Shown here: piece after piece, positions 1-6,823 of the stretch
How the letters are laid out: every line of letters starts with the position of its first letter
How positions within the stretch are numbered: the first letter of the stretch is position 1
NCBI GenBank assembly: GCA_030824725.1
Contig: JAPJRE010000067.1
Location: 1 to 14,145 of the forward strand
DNA length: 14,145 nt
Reading direction: 5' to 3'
Source of the DNA: Sphingomonas sp.
Lineage (GTDB): Bacteria > Pseudomonadota > Alphaproteobacteria > Sphingomonadales > Sphingomonadaceae
The notes under the pieces: model-generated
What the model saw: only the letters and a program-made list of their open reading frames with translations
Told to the model about the DNA's origin: nothing
Database searches by the model: none
Made by a program: the position numbers and the translations under genes

Positions 1-82
1 GGGCGGCGGGTTGCGCCAGTCCCGGAGAAGCGAAGGCCAGCCCGGTGGCCAGCAGGATCGTCGGTACCAAGAAACTGCGCAT
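1..82 (-). CDS. N-terminus of an exported protein (partial, cut by window edge)
   Basis: Reading the minus strand from an ATG at 82-80 gives 27 codons that stay open to the window edge. The peptide begins MRSFLVPTILLATGLAFASP and continues GLAQPAA. This is a typical Sec signal peptide: one basic residue, a hydrophobic core and a probable cleavage site after G-L-A. A G-rich stretch (GGAGAGGGG on the minus strand, about 13 bases upstream) could serve as a ribosome binding site, though the spacing is long. A promoter-like pair lies further upstream at 148-175. The gene diverges from pyrE. The mature protein lies outside the window, so the product is a periplasmic, outer-membrane or secreted protein of unknown family. 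Confidence 0.6.
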   Translation of the reverse strand, partial: MRSFLVPTILLATGLAFASPGLAQPAA

Positions 83-147
83 AATGGTGTTGTCACCCCT
101 CTCCAGGAACGCACAACCGGGGCATCCTAGCGGCCCTTTGAACCAAA

Positions 148-175
148 GGTATAGCTGGGAAAAGGCCATGCTCAA
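148..175 (-). promoter_or_regulatory. Candidate sigma70-type promoter for the leftward exported-protein gene
   Basis: On the minus strand a -35-like TTGAGC (plus positions 175-170) is followed after 16 bases by a -10-like TATACC (153-148). Each hexamer matches 4 of 6 consensus bases. Transcription would start near 141, leaving a leader of about 60 bases before the ATG at 82. This is a pattern match only. The rest of 83-253 shows no equally good promoter for pyrE on the plus strand; TTGCGG at 192 with TTAAAG at 214 is a weak possibility. Confidence 0.35.
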
Positions 176-253
176 CCTTTTTCGCGTGCGGTTGCGGTAG
201 CAGCCCCCGCCACTTAAAGGATCGTTCCACCGTTGACTTCAGGAGCCCAGACA

Positions 254-838
254 TTGACCGGAGACGCCATCCTCGACGAATTTCGCAGCGCAGGCGCGTT
301 GCTTGAGGGGCATTTTATCCTGTCTTCGGGTTTGCGCTCTCCCGTATTTCTCCAGAAGATGCGGATCTTCGAGGACCCGGTCCGCACCGAGCGGGTGTGC
401 GGCGCGCTCGGCAAGCTGATTCGCGAGACGTTCGGCGAGGTCGACATCGTCGTCTCGCCCGCGATCGGCGGGATCATCCCCGGCTATGAGACGGCGCGCG
501 CGCTCGGCTGCAAGGCGGTGTTCGTCGAGCGCGAGGACGGCGAGTTCCAGCTGCGCCGCAGCTTCGAGATCCCCGAAGGCGCGCGGGTGGTGATGGTGGA
601 GGACATCGTCACCACCGGCCTATCCTCGCGCGAGTGCATCGCGGCGATCCGCAAGCACCCGGGCACGCTGGTGGGGGCCGCGTGCATCGTCGATCGCTCG
701 AACGGCAAGGCCGATGTCGGCGTGCCGCTGATTTCGCTGACCAAGCTCGACGTGCCGGCCTATCCCGCCGACCAGCTCCCGCCCGAGCTGGCGGCGATCC
801 CGGCGATCAAGCCCGGGAGCCGGGCGATCACCGCATGA
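254..838 (+). CDS. pyrE: Orotate phosphoribosyltransferase
   Basis: PyrE transfers the phosphoribosyl group of PRPP to orotate to make orotidine 5'-monophosphate, the fifth step of pyrimidine synthesis, in the cytoplasm. The 194-residue protein has the type I phosphoribosyltransferase PRPP-binding motif [13 protein letters not shown] at about residues 112-124. It also has the N-terminal [11 protein letters not shown]...FLQK segment and the flexible catalytic-loop segment [13 protein letters not shown] at about 90-102. I chose the TTG at 254 because AGGAG (241-245) lies 8 bases upstream, and the resulting N-terminus [10 protein letters not shown] fits the family. An in-frame TTG at 233 would add 7 residues but has only AAGG, 12 bases upstream. 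The stop codon overlaps the pdxJ start (ATGA), so pyrE heads the pyrE-pdxJ cotranscript. Confidence 0.95.
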   Translation: MTGDAILDEFRSAGALLEGHFILSSGLRSPVFLQKMRIFEDPVRTERVCGALGKLIRETFGEVDIVVSPAIGGIIPGYETARALGCKAVFVEREDGEFQLRRSFEIPEGARVVMVEDIVTTGLSSRECIAAIRKHPGTLVGAACIVDRSNGKADVGVPLISLTKLDVPAYPADQLPPELAAIPAIKPGSRAITA

Positions 839-1563
839 CCGGCAGGCTGCGCCTCGGGGTCAACATCGACCATGTCGCCACCGTGCGGAACGCGCGCGGC
901 AGCGGTTATCCCGATCCCGTGCGCGCAGCGCTGCTCGCGGCCGAGGCGGGGGCGGACGGCATCACCGCGCACCTGCGCGAAGATCGTCGGCACATCACCG
1001 ATGGCGACATCGCCCGGCTCTCCGCCGAACTGACCGTGCCGCTCAACCTCGAAATGGCGGCGACGGAGGAGATGCTGGCAATTGCGCTGAAGCATCGCCC
1101 GCACGCGGTATGCATCGTGCCCGAGAAGCGCGAGGAGCGGACCACCGAGGGTGGGCTCGACGCGGCGGGCATGTTCGACCTGCTCGCGCCGATGGTCACC
1201 AAGCTGCGCGACAATGGCAGTCGCGTTTCGCTGTTCATCGAGCCCGAGGCGCGGCAGATCGACGCCGCGATTCGGCTCGGCGCGCCGGTCGTCGAGCTGC
1301 ACACCGGCCGCTATGCCGAGCTGGCGGGCGACCATCTGGCAGTCGAGCTGAAGCGGCTGTCCGATGCGGCGGCGCTGGCGGCGCGCAACGGCATCGAGCC
1401 GCATGCGGGGCATGGCCTCACCTTCGACAATGTCGTACCGATCGCCGCTATCCCGCAGGTGATGGAGCTCAATATCGGCCATTTCCTGATCGGCGAGGCG
1501 ATCTTCGATGGCTTGGGCCCGGTGGTGCAGCGGATGCGCGCGCTGATGGACTCGGCGAGGTGA
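835..1563 (+). CDS. pdxJ: Pyridoxine 5'-phosphate synthase
   Basis: PdxJ condenses 1-deoxy-D-xylulose 5-phosphate with 3-amino-2-oxopropyl phosphate to form pyridoxine 5'-phosphate, the ring-closing step of the DXP-dependent vitamin B6 pathway. The 242-residue protein is full length for the family, a TIM barrel. Family motifs run in order: [16 protein letters not shown] (7-22, with N10, D12, H13), [10 protein letters not shown] (45-54, with H46 and R48), NLEMAAT (71-77, with E73 in the catalytic glutamate position), [15 protein letters not shown] (95-109), [10 protein letters not shown] (143-152), [10 protein letters not shown] (191-200, with H193) and [14 protein letters not shown] (211-224). 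The ATG at 835 overlaps the pyrE stop as ATGA. The frame is open further upstream, but that part lies inside pyrE. A 157-base gap containing palindromic repeats separates it from acpS, with which pdxJ is often linked in proteobacteria. Confidence 0.97.
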   Translation: MTGRLRLGVNIDHVATVRNARGSGYPDPVRAALLAAEAGADGITAHLREDRRHITDGDIARLSAELTVPLNLEMAATEEMLAIALKHRPHAVCIVPEKREERTTEGGLDAAGMFDLLAPMVTKLRDNGSRVSLFIEPEARQIDAAIRLGAPVVELHTGRYAELAGDHLAVELKRLSDAAALAARNGIEPHAGHGLTFDNVVPIAAIPQVMELNIGHFLIGEAIFDGLGPVVQRMRALMDSAR

Positions 1564-1579
1564 GGCTTGCCCAACTTCT

Positions 1580-1603
1580 CCCTCTCCCGCCTGCGGGAGA
1601 GGG
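1580..1603. repeat. REP-like perfect palindrome, copy 1
   Basis: Arm CCCTCTCCCGC (1580-1590), a 2-base centre CT, and the exact complement GCGGGAGAGGG (1593-1603). This GC-rich palindrome type is common between genes in sphingomonads and some other alphaproteobacteria. The copy starts 17 bases after the pdxJ stop and is the inverted relative of copy 2 at 1691-1718, whose centre is AG. There is no T-run, so it is not a typical intrinsic terminator, although it could protect the 3' end of the upstream mRNA. Confidence 0.85.
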
Positions 1604-1670
1604 CCGGGATGAGGGTAAGTCGGGCGCCTTCGGGCCGATGATTTCGCGATCCTCACACACCCTCACCCTT

Positions 1671-1686
1671 CCGCCGCTTGCGGCGG
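1671..1686. repeat. Short GC palindrome between the two REP-like copies
   Basis: CCGCCGC (1671-1677), centre TT, GCGGCGG (1680-1686): a perfect 7-bp inverted repeat. Together with the CCCTCACCCTT that precedes it and the palindromes at 1580-1603 and 1691-1718, it forms a composite repeat block filling most of the pdxJ-acpS gap. The GATGAGGGTAAG next to copy 1 (1608-1619) is a partial complement of the CCCTCACCCTT next to this element, which supports a head-to-head arrangement. Confidence 0.7.
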
Positions 1687-1690
1687 CTCC

Positions 1691-1718
1691 GTCCCTCTCC
1701 CGCAGGCGGGAGAGGGAC
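1691..1718 (+). promoter_or_regulatory. REP-like hairpin (copy 2) that contains the acpS ribosome binding site
   Basis: GTCCCTCTCCCGC (1691-1703), centre AG, GCGGGAGAGGGAC (1706-1718): a perfect 13-bp inverted repeat ending two bases before the acpS ATG at 1721. The only good Shine-Dalgarno match for acpS, GGAG at 1709-1712 with 8 bases of spacing, lies inside the 3' arm. In the mRNA this stem would pair the ribosome binding site with the upstream arm and should reduce acpS initiation unless something opens it. The palindrome is seen directly; a regulatory effect is inference. Confidence 0.6.
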
Positions 1719-1720
1719 GC

Positions 1721-2134
1721 ATGATCCTCGGTCTCGGCTCCGACCTCTGCAACATCGAGCGGATCCGCAATTCGCTCGATCGCTACGGCACGCGCTTCGA
1801 GCAGCGCGTGTTCACCGAGGTCGAGCTCGCCAAGGCCGCCAAGCGCCCGCACAATTACGCGCCCACCCTCGCCAAGCGCTTTGCGGCCAAGGAGGCATTT
1901 TCCAAGGCGGTCGGAACCGGCTTCAGCCGGGGCGTGTTCATGAAGGATATCGGCGTGGTTAATGCACCGTCTGGCGCACCCACGCTCGCGCTGACCGGCG
2001 GGGCCAAGGCGAGACTTGACGCCATGACGCCACCGGGACACGTGGCGAAGGTGCACCTGACGCTTACGGACGACATGCCTTGGGCGTTCGCGATGGTGAT
2101 GATCGAAGCCGTGCCGGCGGAAAAGGAAATGTAA
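1721..2134 (+). CDS. acpS: Holo-[acyl-carrier-protein] synthase
   Basis: AcpS moves 4'-phosphopantetheine from coenzyme A to the serine of apo-acyl carrier protein, activating it for fatty acid synthesis. The 137-residue protein is normal length. It has the N-terminal motif [14 protein letters not shown] with the metal-binding aspartate D8, and the signature [15 protein letters not shown] (53-67) with K57 and the metal-binding E58. A C-terminal HLTLTDD (112-118) takes the place of the usual HVSLSHD-like strand, a variation I believe is common in alphaproteobacteria. The ATG at 1721 is fixed by the conserved N-terminus. Its ribosome binding site is embedded in the hairpin at 1691-1718. The stop TAA shares one base with the lepB ATG (TAATG), so the two are probably translationally coupled. 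Confidence 0.95.
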   Translation: MILGLGSDLCNIERIRNSLDRYGTRFEQRVFTEVELAKAAKRPHNYAPTLAKRFAAKEAFSKAVGTGFSRGVFMKDIGVVNAPSGAPTLALTGGAKARLDAMTPPGHVAKVHLTLTDDMPWAFAMVMIEAVPAEKEM

Positions 2135-3024
2135 TGGGGGCGGACGAACTGGCGTTGAGCAGCAAGCGGAGCGAGCGACGCCAGCGCGCCACACGCCAGG
2201 GTACCGATTGGTGGGCCGAACTGCGCGGCCTAGTCTGGCTGGTGCTGGGGGTGCTCGCCTTTCACAGCCTGATCGCCAAGCCCTTCTACATCCCCTCGGA
2301 ATCGATGCTGCCCAATCTGCGGGTGGGGGACCAGCTGATCGTCAGCAAATATCCCTATGGCTATTCCTTCGTCACGCCGACCTTCCATCTGCTGCCGCCG
2401 ATCCCGGGCCGCATCCTCGGTCGGCTGCCGGCGCGCGGTGACATCGTCATCGTCACGCCGCCGCAGCACAGCAGCGATTACATCAAGCGCGTGATCGGTT
2501 TGCCCGGCGACACCATTGCCGTGCGCGACGGTATTGTATGGCTGAACGGCAAGCAGCTGGCGCGCGAACCGCTGGGCGAGCGGCTGGTCCCGATCGACGG
2601 CAATACGCGCTGCGATCCGGATCCAGAGCGTGGCGGATCGATCTTCTACGAGGGCCGCCGCGTCGTCCACCAGGGCAAGGCCTATTGCAGCCTGACGCTG
2701 TTCCGCGAGACGCTGCCGAACGGCGCCAGCTACGATATCGCCGACCTGGGCGATTCCGCCGGCGACAATTTCCCGCCGACCGTGGTGCCCAAGGACCATG
2801 TGTTTCTGATGGGCGACAACCGCGACAACAGCGCCGACAGCCGCTTCAGCCTCGAACAGGGCGGGCTCGGTGGACCGGTGCCGTGGGAAAATATCGGCGG
2901 GCGTGCCGAGTTCATCACTTTTTCGCGCGACGGCTCGTCGACATGGAACCCGCTGACCTGGTTCACGGGTTTCCGCGGAGATCGGTTCGGCATTTCGCTG
3001 CACCCTACCCACGAGGAACAATGA
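2134..3024 (+). CDS. lepB: Signal peptidase I
   Basis: LepB is the inner-membrane serine protease that removes signal peptides from exported proteins on the periplasmic side, using a Ser-Lys dyad. The 296-residue product has a basic N-terminus (KRSERRQRATR), one membrane anchor at about 32-46 and the usual S26 boxes. The nucleophile is Ser57 in PSESMLPNLRVGD, the general base is Lys118 in DYIKRVIGLPGD, and MGDNRDNSADSR (226-237) forms the last conserved box. A long insert at about 150-215 with two cysteines (C160, C185) lies between the core boxes, as in many larger Gram-negative versions. The ATG at 2134 is preceded by AAAGGAAA. Further upstream the frame is open only inside acpS. The stop overlaps the next ATG (ATGA). 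The usual downstream partners rnc and era are absent here. Confidence 0.96.
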   Translation: MGADELALSSKRSERRQRATRQGTDWWAELRGLVWLVLGVLAFHSLIAKPFYIPSESMLPNLRVGDQLIVSKYPYGYSFVTPTFHLLPPIPGRILGRLPARGDIVIVTPPQHSSDYIKRVIGLPGDTIAVRDGIVWLNGKQLAREPLGERLVPIDGNTRCDPDPERGGSIFYEGRRVVHQGKAYCSLTLFRETLPNGASYDIADLGDSAGDNFPPTVVPKDHVFLMGDNRDNSADSRFSLEQGGLGGPVPWENIGGRAEFITFSRDGSSTWNPLTWFTGFRGDRFGISLHPTHEEQ

Positions 3025-4118
3025 GCAACGATCCGCTGGAATCCGCGCACGTCCGCGTCGTGCGCGAGCCGGGCCCGAACGAGTTTCGCGATCCCGCCAC
3101 CCGCGCCGAATTCAAAAAGGCCGCCGTCTGGCTGGGCATGGCGGTGGGCATCGCGCTGGTCGTGCTGCTGGTCCAGCCGCTGCTGATCATCTTCGCCGGG
3201 CTGGTCTTCGCCTCGATGCTCGATGGCGGCGCACGGCTGCTCGGCAAGGTGCTGCCGATCCCGCGCGGCCTGCGCATCGGGCTGGTGCTGCTCCTCGTCT
3301 TCGCCTTCTTCGGCCTCGTCTTCTACCGCACCGGCATGCAGATCTCCGAGCAGGCCGAGCAGCTGCGCACGACGCTGGAGGCGCAGGCGAACCGGGTCGC
3401 GCGCTGGGCCTCGGACATGGGGCTGATGCCCGGCCGGTCGGACATCAACGGCATGCTGCGCGAGGCGCTGGGCTCGGTGGGCAAGCTCACCAGCGCGGTG
3501 GGCACTGCGATCGGCGCGGTGACCAGCATGATCATGATCCTGATCCTCGGCTTGTTCATCGCGCTCGAGCCGCGCATCTACGAGCGCGGGCTGCAATGGA
3601 TGGTGCCGCTCGACCAGCGCCACGCCTTCGCCCACATGCTGGGCGGGATGGCGACGACGATGCGGCGGCTGCTCGCCGGGCGTCTGCTCGGGATGCTGTT
3701 CGAGGGCGTGCTGACCTGGATCCTGCTGAGCGTCGCGGGCGTGCCGATGGCGCTGCTGCTCGGCATCATCACCGGCGTGCTCGCGTTCATCCCCAATGTC
3801 GGCGCGATCATCTCGGGCGTGCTGATGGCGGCGGTGGGCTTCAGCGCGGGCCAGGAAACCGGCTTCTGGGCGATCATCATCTATTTCGCCGTGCAGAATT
3901 TCGACGGCTATGTGGTGATCCCGATGGTCGCCAAGCGTACGGTCGACCTGCCGCCGGCGCTGACGCTCTCCTCGCAGATCCTCGCCGGCACGCTGTTCGG
4001 CGTGCTTGGGCTGGCGCTGGCCGATCCGATGGTCGCGATGATCAAGGTGGCGCTGGAGAGCAACGCCCGGCTGAACGGCAAGAAGCCCAATAGCGACGAC
4101 GACTCCGAAAAGGACTGA
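3021..4118 (+). CDS. AI-2E/PerM family polytopic membrane transporter
   Basis: This 365-residue protein belongs to the AI-2E transporter (PerM/TqsA/UPF0118) family, whose members have been linked to autoinducer-2 export, ion antiport or other efflux. The substrate here cannot be assigned. A cytoplasmic N-terminus (1-33) is followed by hydrophobic spans at about 35-67 and 82-102. A central amphipathic region (about 103-160) links to further spans at about 161-182 and 211-355. The conserved signatures FIPNVGAIIS (256-265) and NFDGYVVIPMVAKRTVDLPP (293-312), then LAGTLFGVLGLALADPM, are the family hallmark. The tail is hydrophilic (KKPNSDDDSEKD). The ATG at 3021 overlaps the lepB stop as ATGA. 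GAGGAA (3013-3018) sits 3 bases before it, so coupling to lepB is likely. A longer frame upstream lies inside lepB and was not used. Confidence 0.9.
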   Translation: MSNDPLESAHVRVVREPGPNEFRDPATRAEFKKAAVWLGMAVGIALVVLLVQPLLIIFAGLVFASMLDGGARLLGKVLPIPRGLRIGLVLLLVFAFFGLVFYRTGMQISEQAEQLRTTLEAQANRVARWASDMGLMPGRSDINGMLREALGSVGKLTSAVGTAIGAVTSMIMILILGLFIALEPRIYERGLQWMVPLDQRHAFAHMLGGMATTMRRLLAGRLLGMLFEGVLTWILLSVAGVPMALLLGIITGVLAFIPNVGAIISGVLMAAVGFSAGQETGFWAIIIYFAVQNFDGYVVIPMVAKRTVDLPPALTLSSQILAGTLFGVLGLALADPMVAMIKVALESNARLNGKKPNSDDDSEKD

Positions 4119-4122
4119 GCCG

Positions 4123-4764
4123 ATGCTCGTGCTGCACGATTATTTCCGCTCCTCGGCGGGGTATCGGGTGCGGATCGCGCTCGCCCTCAAGGGGGTGGAC
4201 CATGTGCGGCACGAGATTTCGTTGCTGGAAAATGCCCAGCGCAGCCCCGCGCATCTCGCGCGCAACCCCCAGGGGCTGGTGCCCGCGCTGGAGGCGGACG
4301 GCCGGGTGTTCACCCAGAGCCTGGCCATCCTCGACTGGCTCGACGCGCGCTACCCCGAACCGCGGCTGATCCCCGCCGATCGGGACGCGCGGGCCGATGC
4401 ACTGGCGCGGGCGATGGTGATCGGGATGGACGTCCATCCAATCAACAATCTGCGGGTGATGCGGCATCTGGAGCATGGCGTCGGCGCCGATGTCGCGACG
4501 CGCTCGGCCTGGACGGCGCACTGGATGGCCGAGGGTTTTTCGGCGCTGGAGGCGATGGTGCGCAACTCCGGCGGCGACGGCCCGTTCCTCGGGGGTGCCG
4601 CACCCGACATCTCCGACTGTTTCCTGGTCCCGCAACTGTTCAACGCCCGGCGCTTCGCCGTGCCGCTGGACGCCTATCCGCTGCTGCTGCGCGCCGAAGC
4701 GGCTGCCGTCTTCCTTCCGGCGTTCGTCGCCGCTCATCCGGATACCGTCGCGCCACATGCTTGA
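4123..4764 (+). CDS. maiA: Maleylacetoacetate isomerase (zeta-class glutathione S-transferase)
   Basis: MaiA converts 4-maleylacetoacetate to 4-fumarylacetoacetate with glutathione as cofactor, in tyrosine/homogentisate breakdown; some members act on related cis-dienes. The 213-residue length is typical. The thioredoxin-like domain begins LHDYFRSSAGYRVRIALALKG, the zeta-class SSxxxRVRIAL signature with S10/S11 in the active-site position. NPQGLVPALEADG (48-60) and TQSLAILDWLD (64-74) form the glutathione site. The helical domain has MDVHPINNLRVMRHL (102-116) and ISDCFLVPQLFNARRF (153-168), both characteristic of MaiA. AAGGA (4110-4114) lies 8 bases before the ATG, and the gene starts 4 bases after the preceding stop. 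The other homogentisate-pathway genes (hmgA, fahA) are not nearby. The next gene starts inside its last codons. Confidence 0.85.
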   Translation: MLVLHDYFRSSAGYRVRIALALKGVDHVRHEISLLENAQRSPAHLARNPQGLVPALEADGRVFTQSLAILDWLDARYPEPRLIPADRDARADALARAMVIGMDVHPINNLRVMRHLEHGVGADVATRSAWTAHWMAEGFSALEAMVRNSGGDGPFLGGAAPDISDCFLVPQLFNARRFAVPLDAYPLLLRAEAAAVFLPAFVAAHPDTVAPHA

Positions 4765-6823
4765 GAAACTGGGATGCGCGGTTGCCGCGCTGTGCGTGGC
4801 GGCGCCTGCCGTCGCGCAGGATCGCGCGCAGGACGAGATCGTCGTTACCGGCCGCGGGCTCGACGTGCCGCCGGGCGATGCCGCCTATGCCGTGGTGACG
4901 ATCGACCGCGCCCGGCTGGCCGACACCGCCAGCAACCGGATCGAGGACGTGCTGGCCGATGTCGCTGGGCTCGCGCAGTTCCGCCGCTCGACTTCCACCT
5001 CGGCGCATCCGACCAGCCAGGGCATCACGCTGCGGGGGCTCGGCGGCAACGCCTCCAGCCGTGCGCTGCTGCTGCTCGACGGCGTGCCGCAGACCGATCC
5101 GTTCGGCGGCTGGGTGCCGTTCCCGGCCTATATGGCCGGCCGGCTCGCCGGCGTGCGCGTGACACGCGGCGGCGGCAGCGGCTTTGCCGGGCCGGGTGCG
5201 CTGGCGGGGACGGTCGAGCTGGAGAGCGGCAGTCCCGCCGAACTGAGTCGGCTGAACGTCGCTGGCTTTTATGGCAGCCGCCACAGCGTCGACGCAAGCG
5301 CCGTCGCGGCGGTGCCGGTTAGCAGCGGCTTCTTCACCGTTGCCGGGCAATATGGCCGCAGCGACGGCTTCGTGCCGATCGTGAACCCTGGCCGCGTCGA
5401 CCGTACGGCGCCCTATGCGCAGGCCAGCATCGCCGTGCGCGGCGTGGCCGATGTCGGGGGCGGCACCGAACTCCAGACCAATCTCTCCGGCTTCACCGAC
5501 CAGCGCGATCGTGGCACCGCCTTCACCGACGTATTGAGCAAGGGCGCCGACGCCAGCGTGCGGCTCGTTCACCGCGGCAACGGACAGAAGGGCGAATGGG
5601 GCTGGTCCGCGCTCGCCTATCTCCAAGTGCGGCAGTTCGAAAGCGGCTTCGCCAGCATCTCCGCCGCGCGCGACACGGTGAGCCCCGTTGTCCAACAGGA
5701 AGTCCCCTCGACCGGCATCGGCGGGCGAATAGAAGTCGCGCCGCCGGTGGGCGGGGGCGTGACGCTGCGGCTCGGCGGCGACCTGCGCCGCGTCTCGGGC
5801 GAGACGCGCGAGCTCTACACCTTTGTCGGCACCAACCCGACGCGGCGGCGCATTGCCGGCGGCGCGAGCCTCACGACGGGCGGCTTCGCCAATGCCAGCT
5901 ATAATAGTGGCGGCTGGACGCTCGATGCCGGTGGGCGCCTGGACCACTGGACGATCCATGACGGTAGCCTGTTCGAGGCGCCGCTCGCCGCCGGCCCGGT
6001 GCTGACCGACACGCGGTACAGCAACCGCCATGGCTGGGAGCCGACGGGACGGCTGGGCGCCGCCTACGCGATGGGTCTGGTGACGCTGCGCGCGGCGGGC
6101 TATCGCGGCTGGCGCCTGCCGACGCTCAACGAACTCTACCGCCCGTTCCGCGCCGGCGCCGATGCCACTGCGGCCAATTCGGGCCTCGACCCGGAGCGTT
6201 TGTGGGGCGGCGAGGTAGGCGTCGACCTGCGGCCGTTGCCCGACCTCGTCTTCCGGGCGACCGGCTATTGGAACCGGCTCGACGGCGCGATCGCCAATGT
6301 CACGCTGGCGCGCGGGCCGGGGACCTTCCCCGGGGTCGGCTTCGTATCGGCGGCGGGGGCCTATCGCCAGCGGCAGAATCTCGACGCCGTCGAGGCCAAG
6401 GGCATCGAACTGGACGGCCACTGGACGTTCGGCGCCTGGAGCCTCGCCGGCTCCTGGGCCTATGCCGACAGCCGCGTCCATGCCTCCGGCGCGGCGATGT
6501 CGCTCGACGGGCTGCGTCCGGCGCAGACCCCGCGCTTCCAGGGATCGGCAACGCTCGCCTGGCGCGCTGCTCTCGCCAACGCTTCGGTGACGGCGCGCTA
6601 TGCCGGGGCGCGGTTTGAGGACGACCAGAACAGCGCTCGGCTCGATTCGGCCTGGACCGTCGACGCGACGCTCGGCGTGCCGGTGGCGCGCTCGCTCCGG
6701 GTCGAGGGCCGCGCGGAGAATCTGTTCGACGCCGAGGTGCAGGCAGGGATCAGCGGCGGTAATGTCATCGAACGCGCCACGCCGCGCACCCTGTGGATCG
6801 GCCTGCGCTACGCGATGCGCTGA
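4757..6823 (+). CDS. TonB-dependent outer-membrane receptor, substrate unknown
   Basis: This 688-residue protein is a TonB-dependent receptor: a 22-strand outer-membrane barrel with an N-terminal plug, powered by TonB-ExbBD. A signal peptide (1-20, ending PAVA before Q21) is followed by a TonB-box-like DEIVVTG (26-32). The plug (about 40-155) contains RIEDVLADVAGL, GITLRGLGGNASSRALLLLDGVP and GSGFAGPGALAGTVEL. The rest is rich in alternating beta strands, with the NLFDAEVQ segment seen near the end of many receptors. It ends GLRYAMR, without the usual terminal phenylalanine. The ATG at 4757 lies inside maiA (8-base overlap) and has no clear ribosome binding site, so translational coupling to maiA is likely. 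The frame is open further upstream inside maiA, but only this start gives a signal peptide. The substrate (siderophore, vitamin, carbohydrate or aromatic) cannot be told. Its 3' end overlaps the convergent gene by 16 bases. Confidence 0.9.
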   Translation: MLEKLGCAVAALCVAAPAVAQDRAQDEIVVTGRGLDVPPGDAAYAVVTIDRARLADTASNRIEDVLADVAGLAQFRRSTSTSAHPTSQGITLRGLGGNASSRALLLLDGVPQTDPFGGWVPFPAYMAGRLAGVRVTRGGGSGFAGPGALAGTVELESGSPAELSRLNVAGFYGSRHSVDASAVAAVPVSSGFFTVAGQYGRSDGFVPIVNPGRVDRTAPYAQASIAVRGVADVGGGTELQTNLSGFTDQRDRGTAFTDVLSKGADASVRLVHRGNGQKGEWGWSALAYLQVRQFESGFASISAARDTVSPVVQQEVPSTGIGGRIEVAPPVGGGVTLRLGGDLRRVSGETRELYTFVGTNPTRRRIAGGASLTTGGFANASYNSGGWTLDAGGRLDHWTIHDGSLFEAPLAAGPVLTDTRYSNRHGWEPTGRLGAAYAMGLVTLRAAGYRGWRLPTLNELYRPFRAGADATAANSGLDPERLWGGEVGVDLRPLPDLVFRATGYWNRLDGAIANVTLARGPGTFPGVGFVSAAGAYRQRQNLDAVEAKGIELDGHWTFGAWSLAGSWAYADSRVHASGAAMSLDGLRPAQTPRFQGSATLAWRAALANASVTARYAGARFEDDQNSARLDSAWTVDATLGVPVARSLRVEGRAENLFDAEVQAGISGGNVIERATPRTLWIGLRYAMR

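Noticed and set aside
233..253. Upstream TTG start for pyrE
   Set aside because: Spacing to AAGG is 12 bases, while the TTG at 254 has AGGAG 8 bases upstream and fits the family N-terminus better.
1580..1603. Intrinsic terminator after pdxJ
   Set aside because: The hairpin has no following T-run and resembles the repeat family seen again at 1691 and 14067.
1580..1718. CRISPR-like array
   Set aside because: Only two related palindromes in opposite orientation, with no regular spacers and no cas genes.
2538..3020. Long N-terminal extension of the AI-2E family gene
   Set aside because: This stretch lies wholly within lepB in another frame. The ATG at 3021 with GAGGAA and the ATGA overlap gives a normal-length protein.
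4640..6481. 613-codon minus-strand open frame opposite the TonB receptor gene
   Set aside because: High-GC shadow of a clear receptor gene. Its translation is Arg/Ala/Gly-rich with no domain, signal or membrane pattern.
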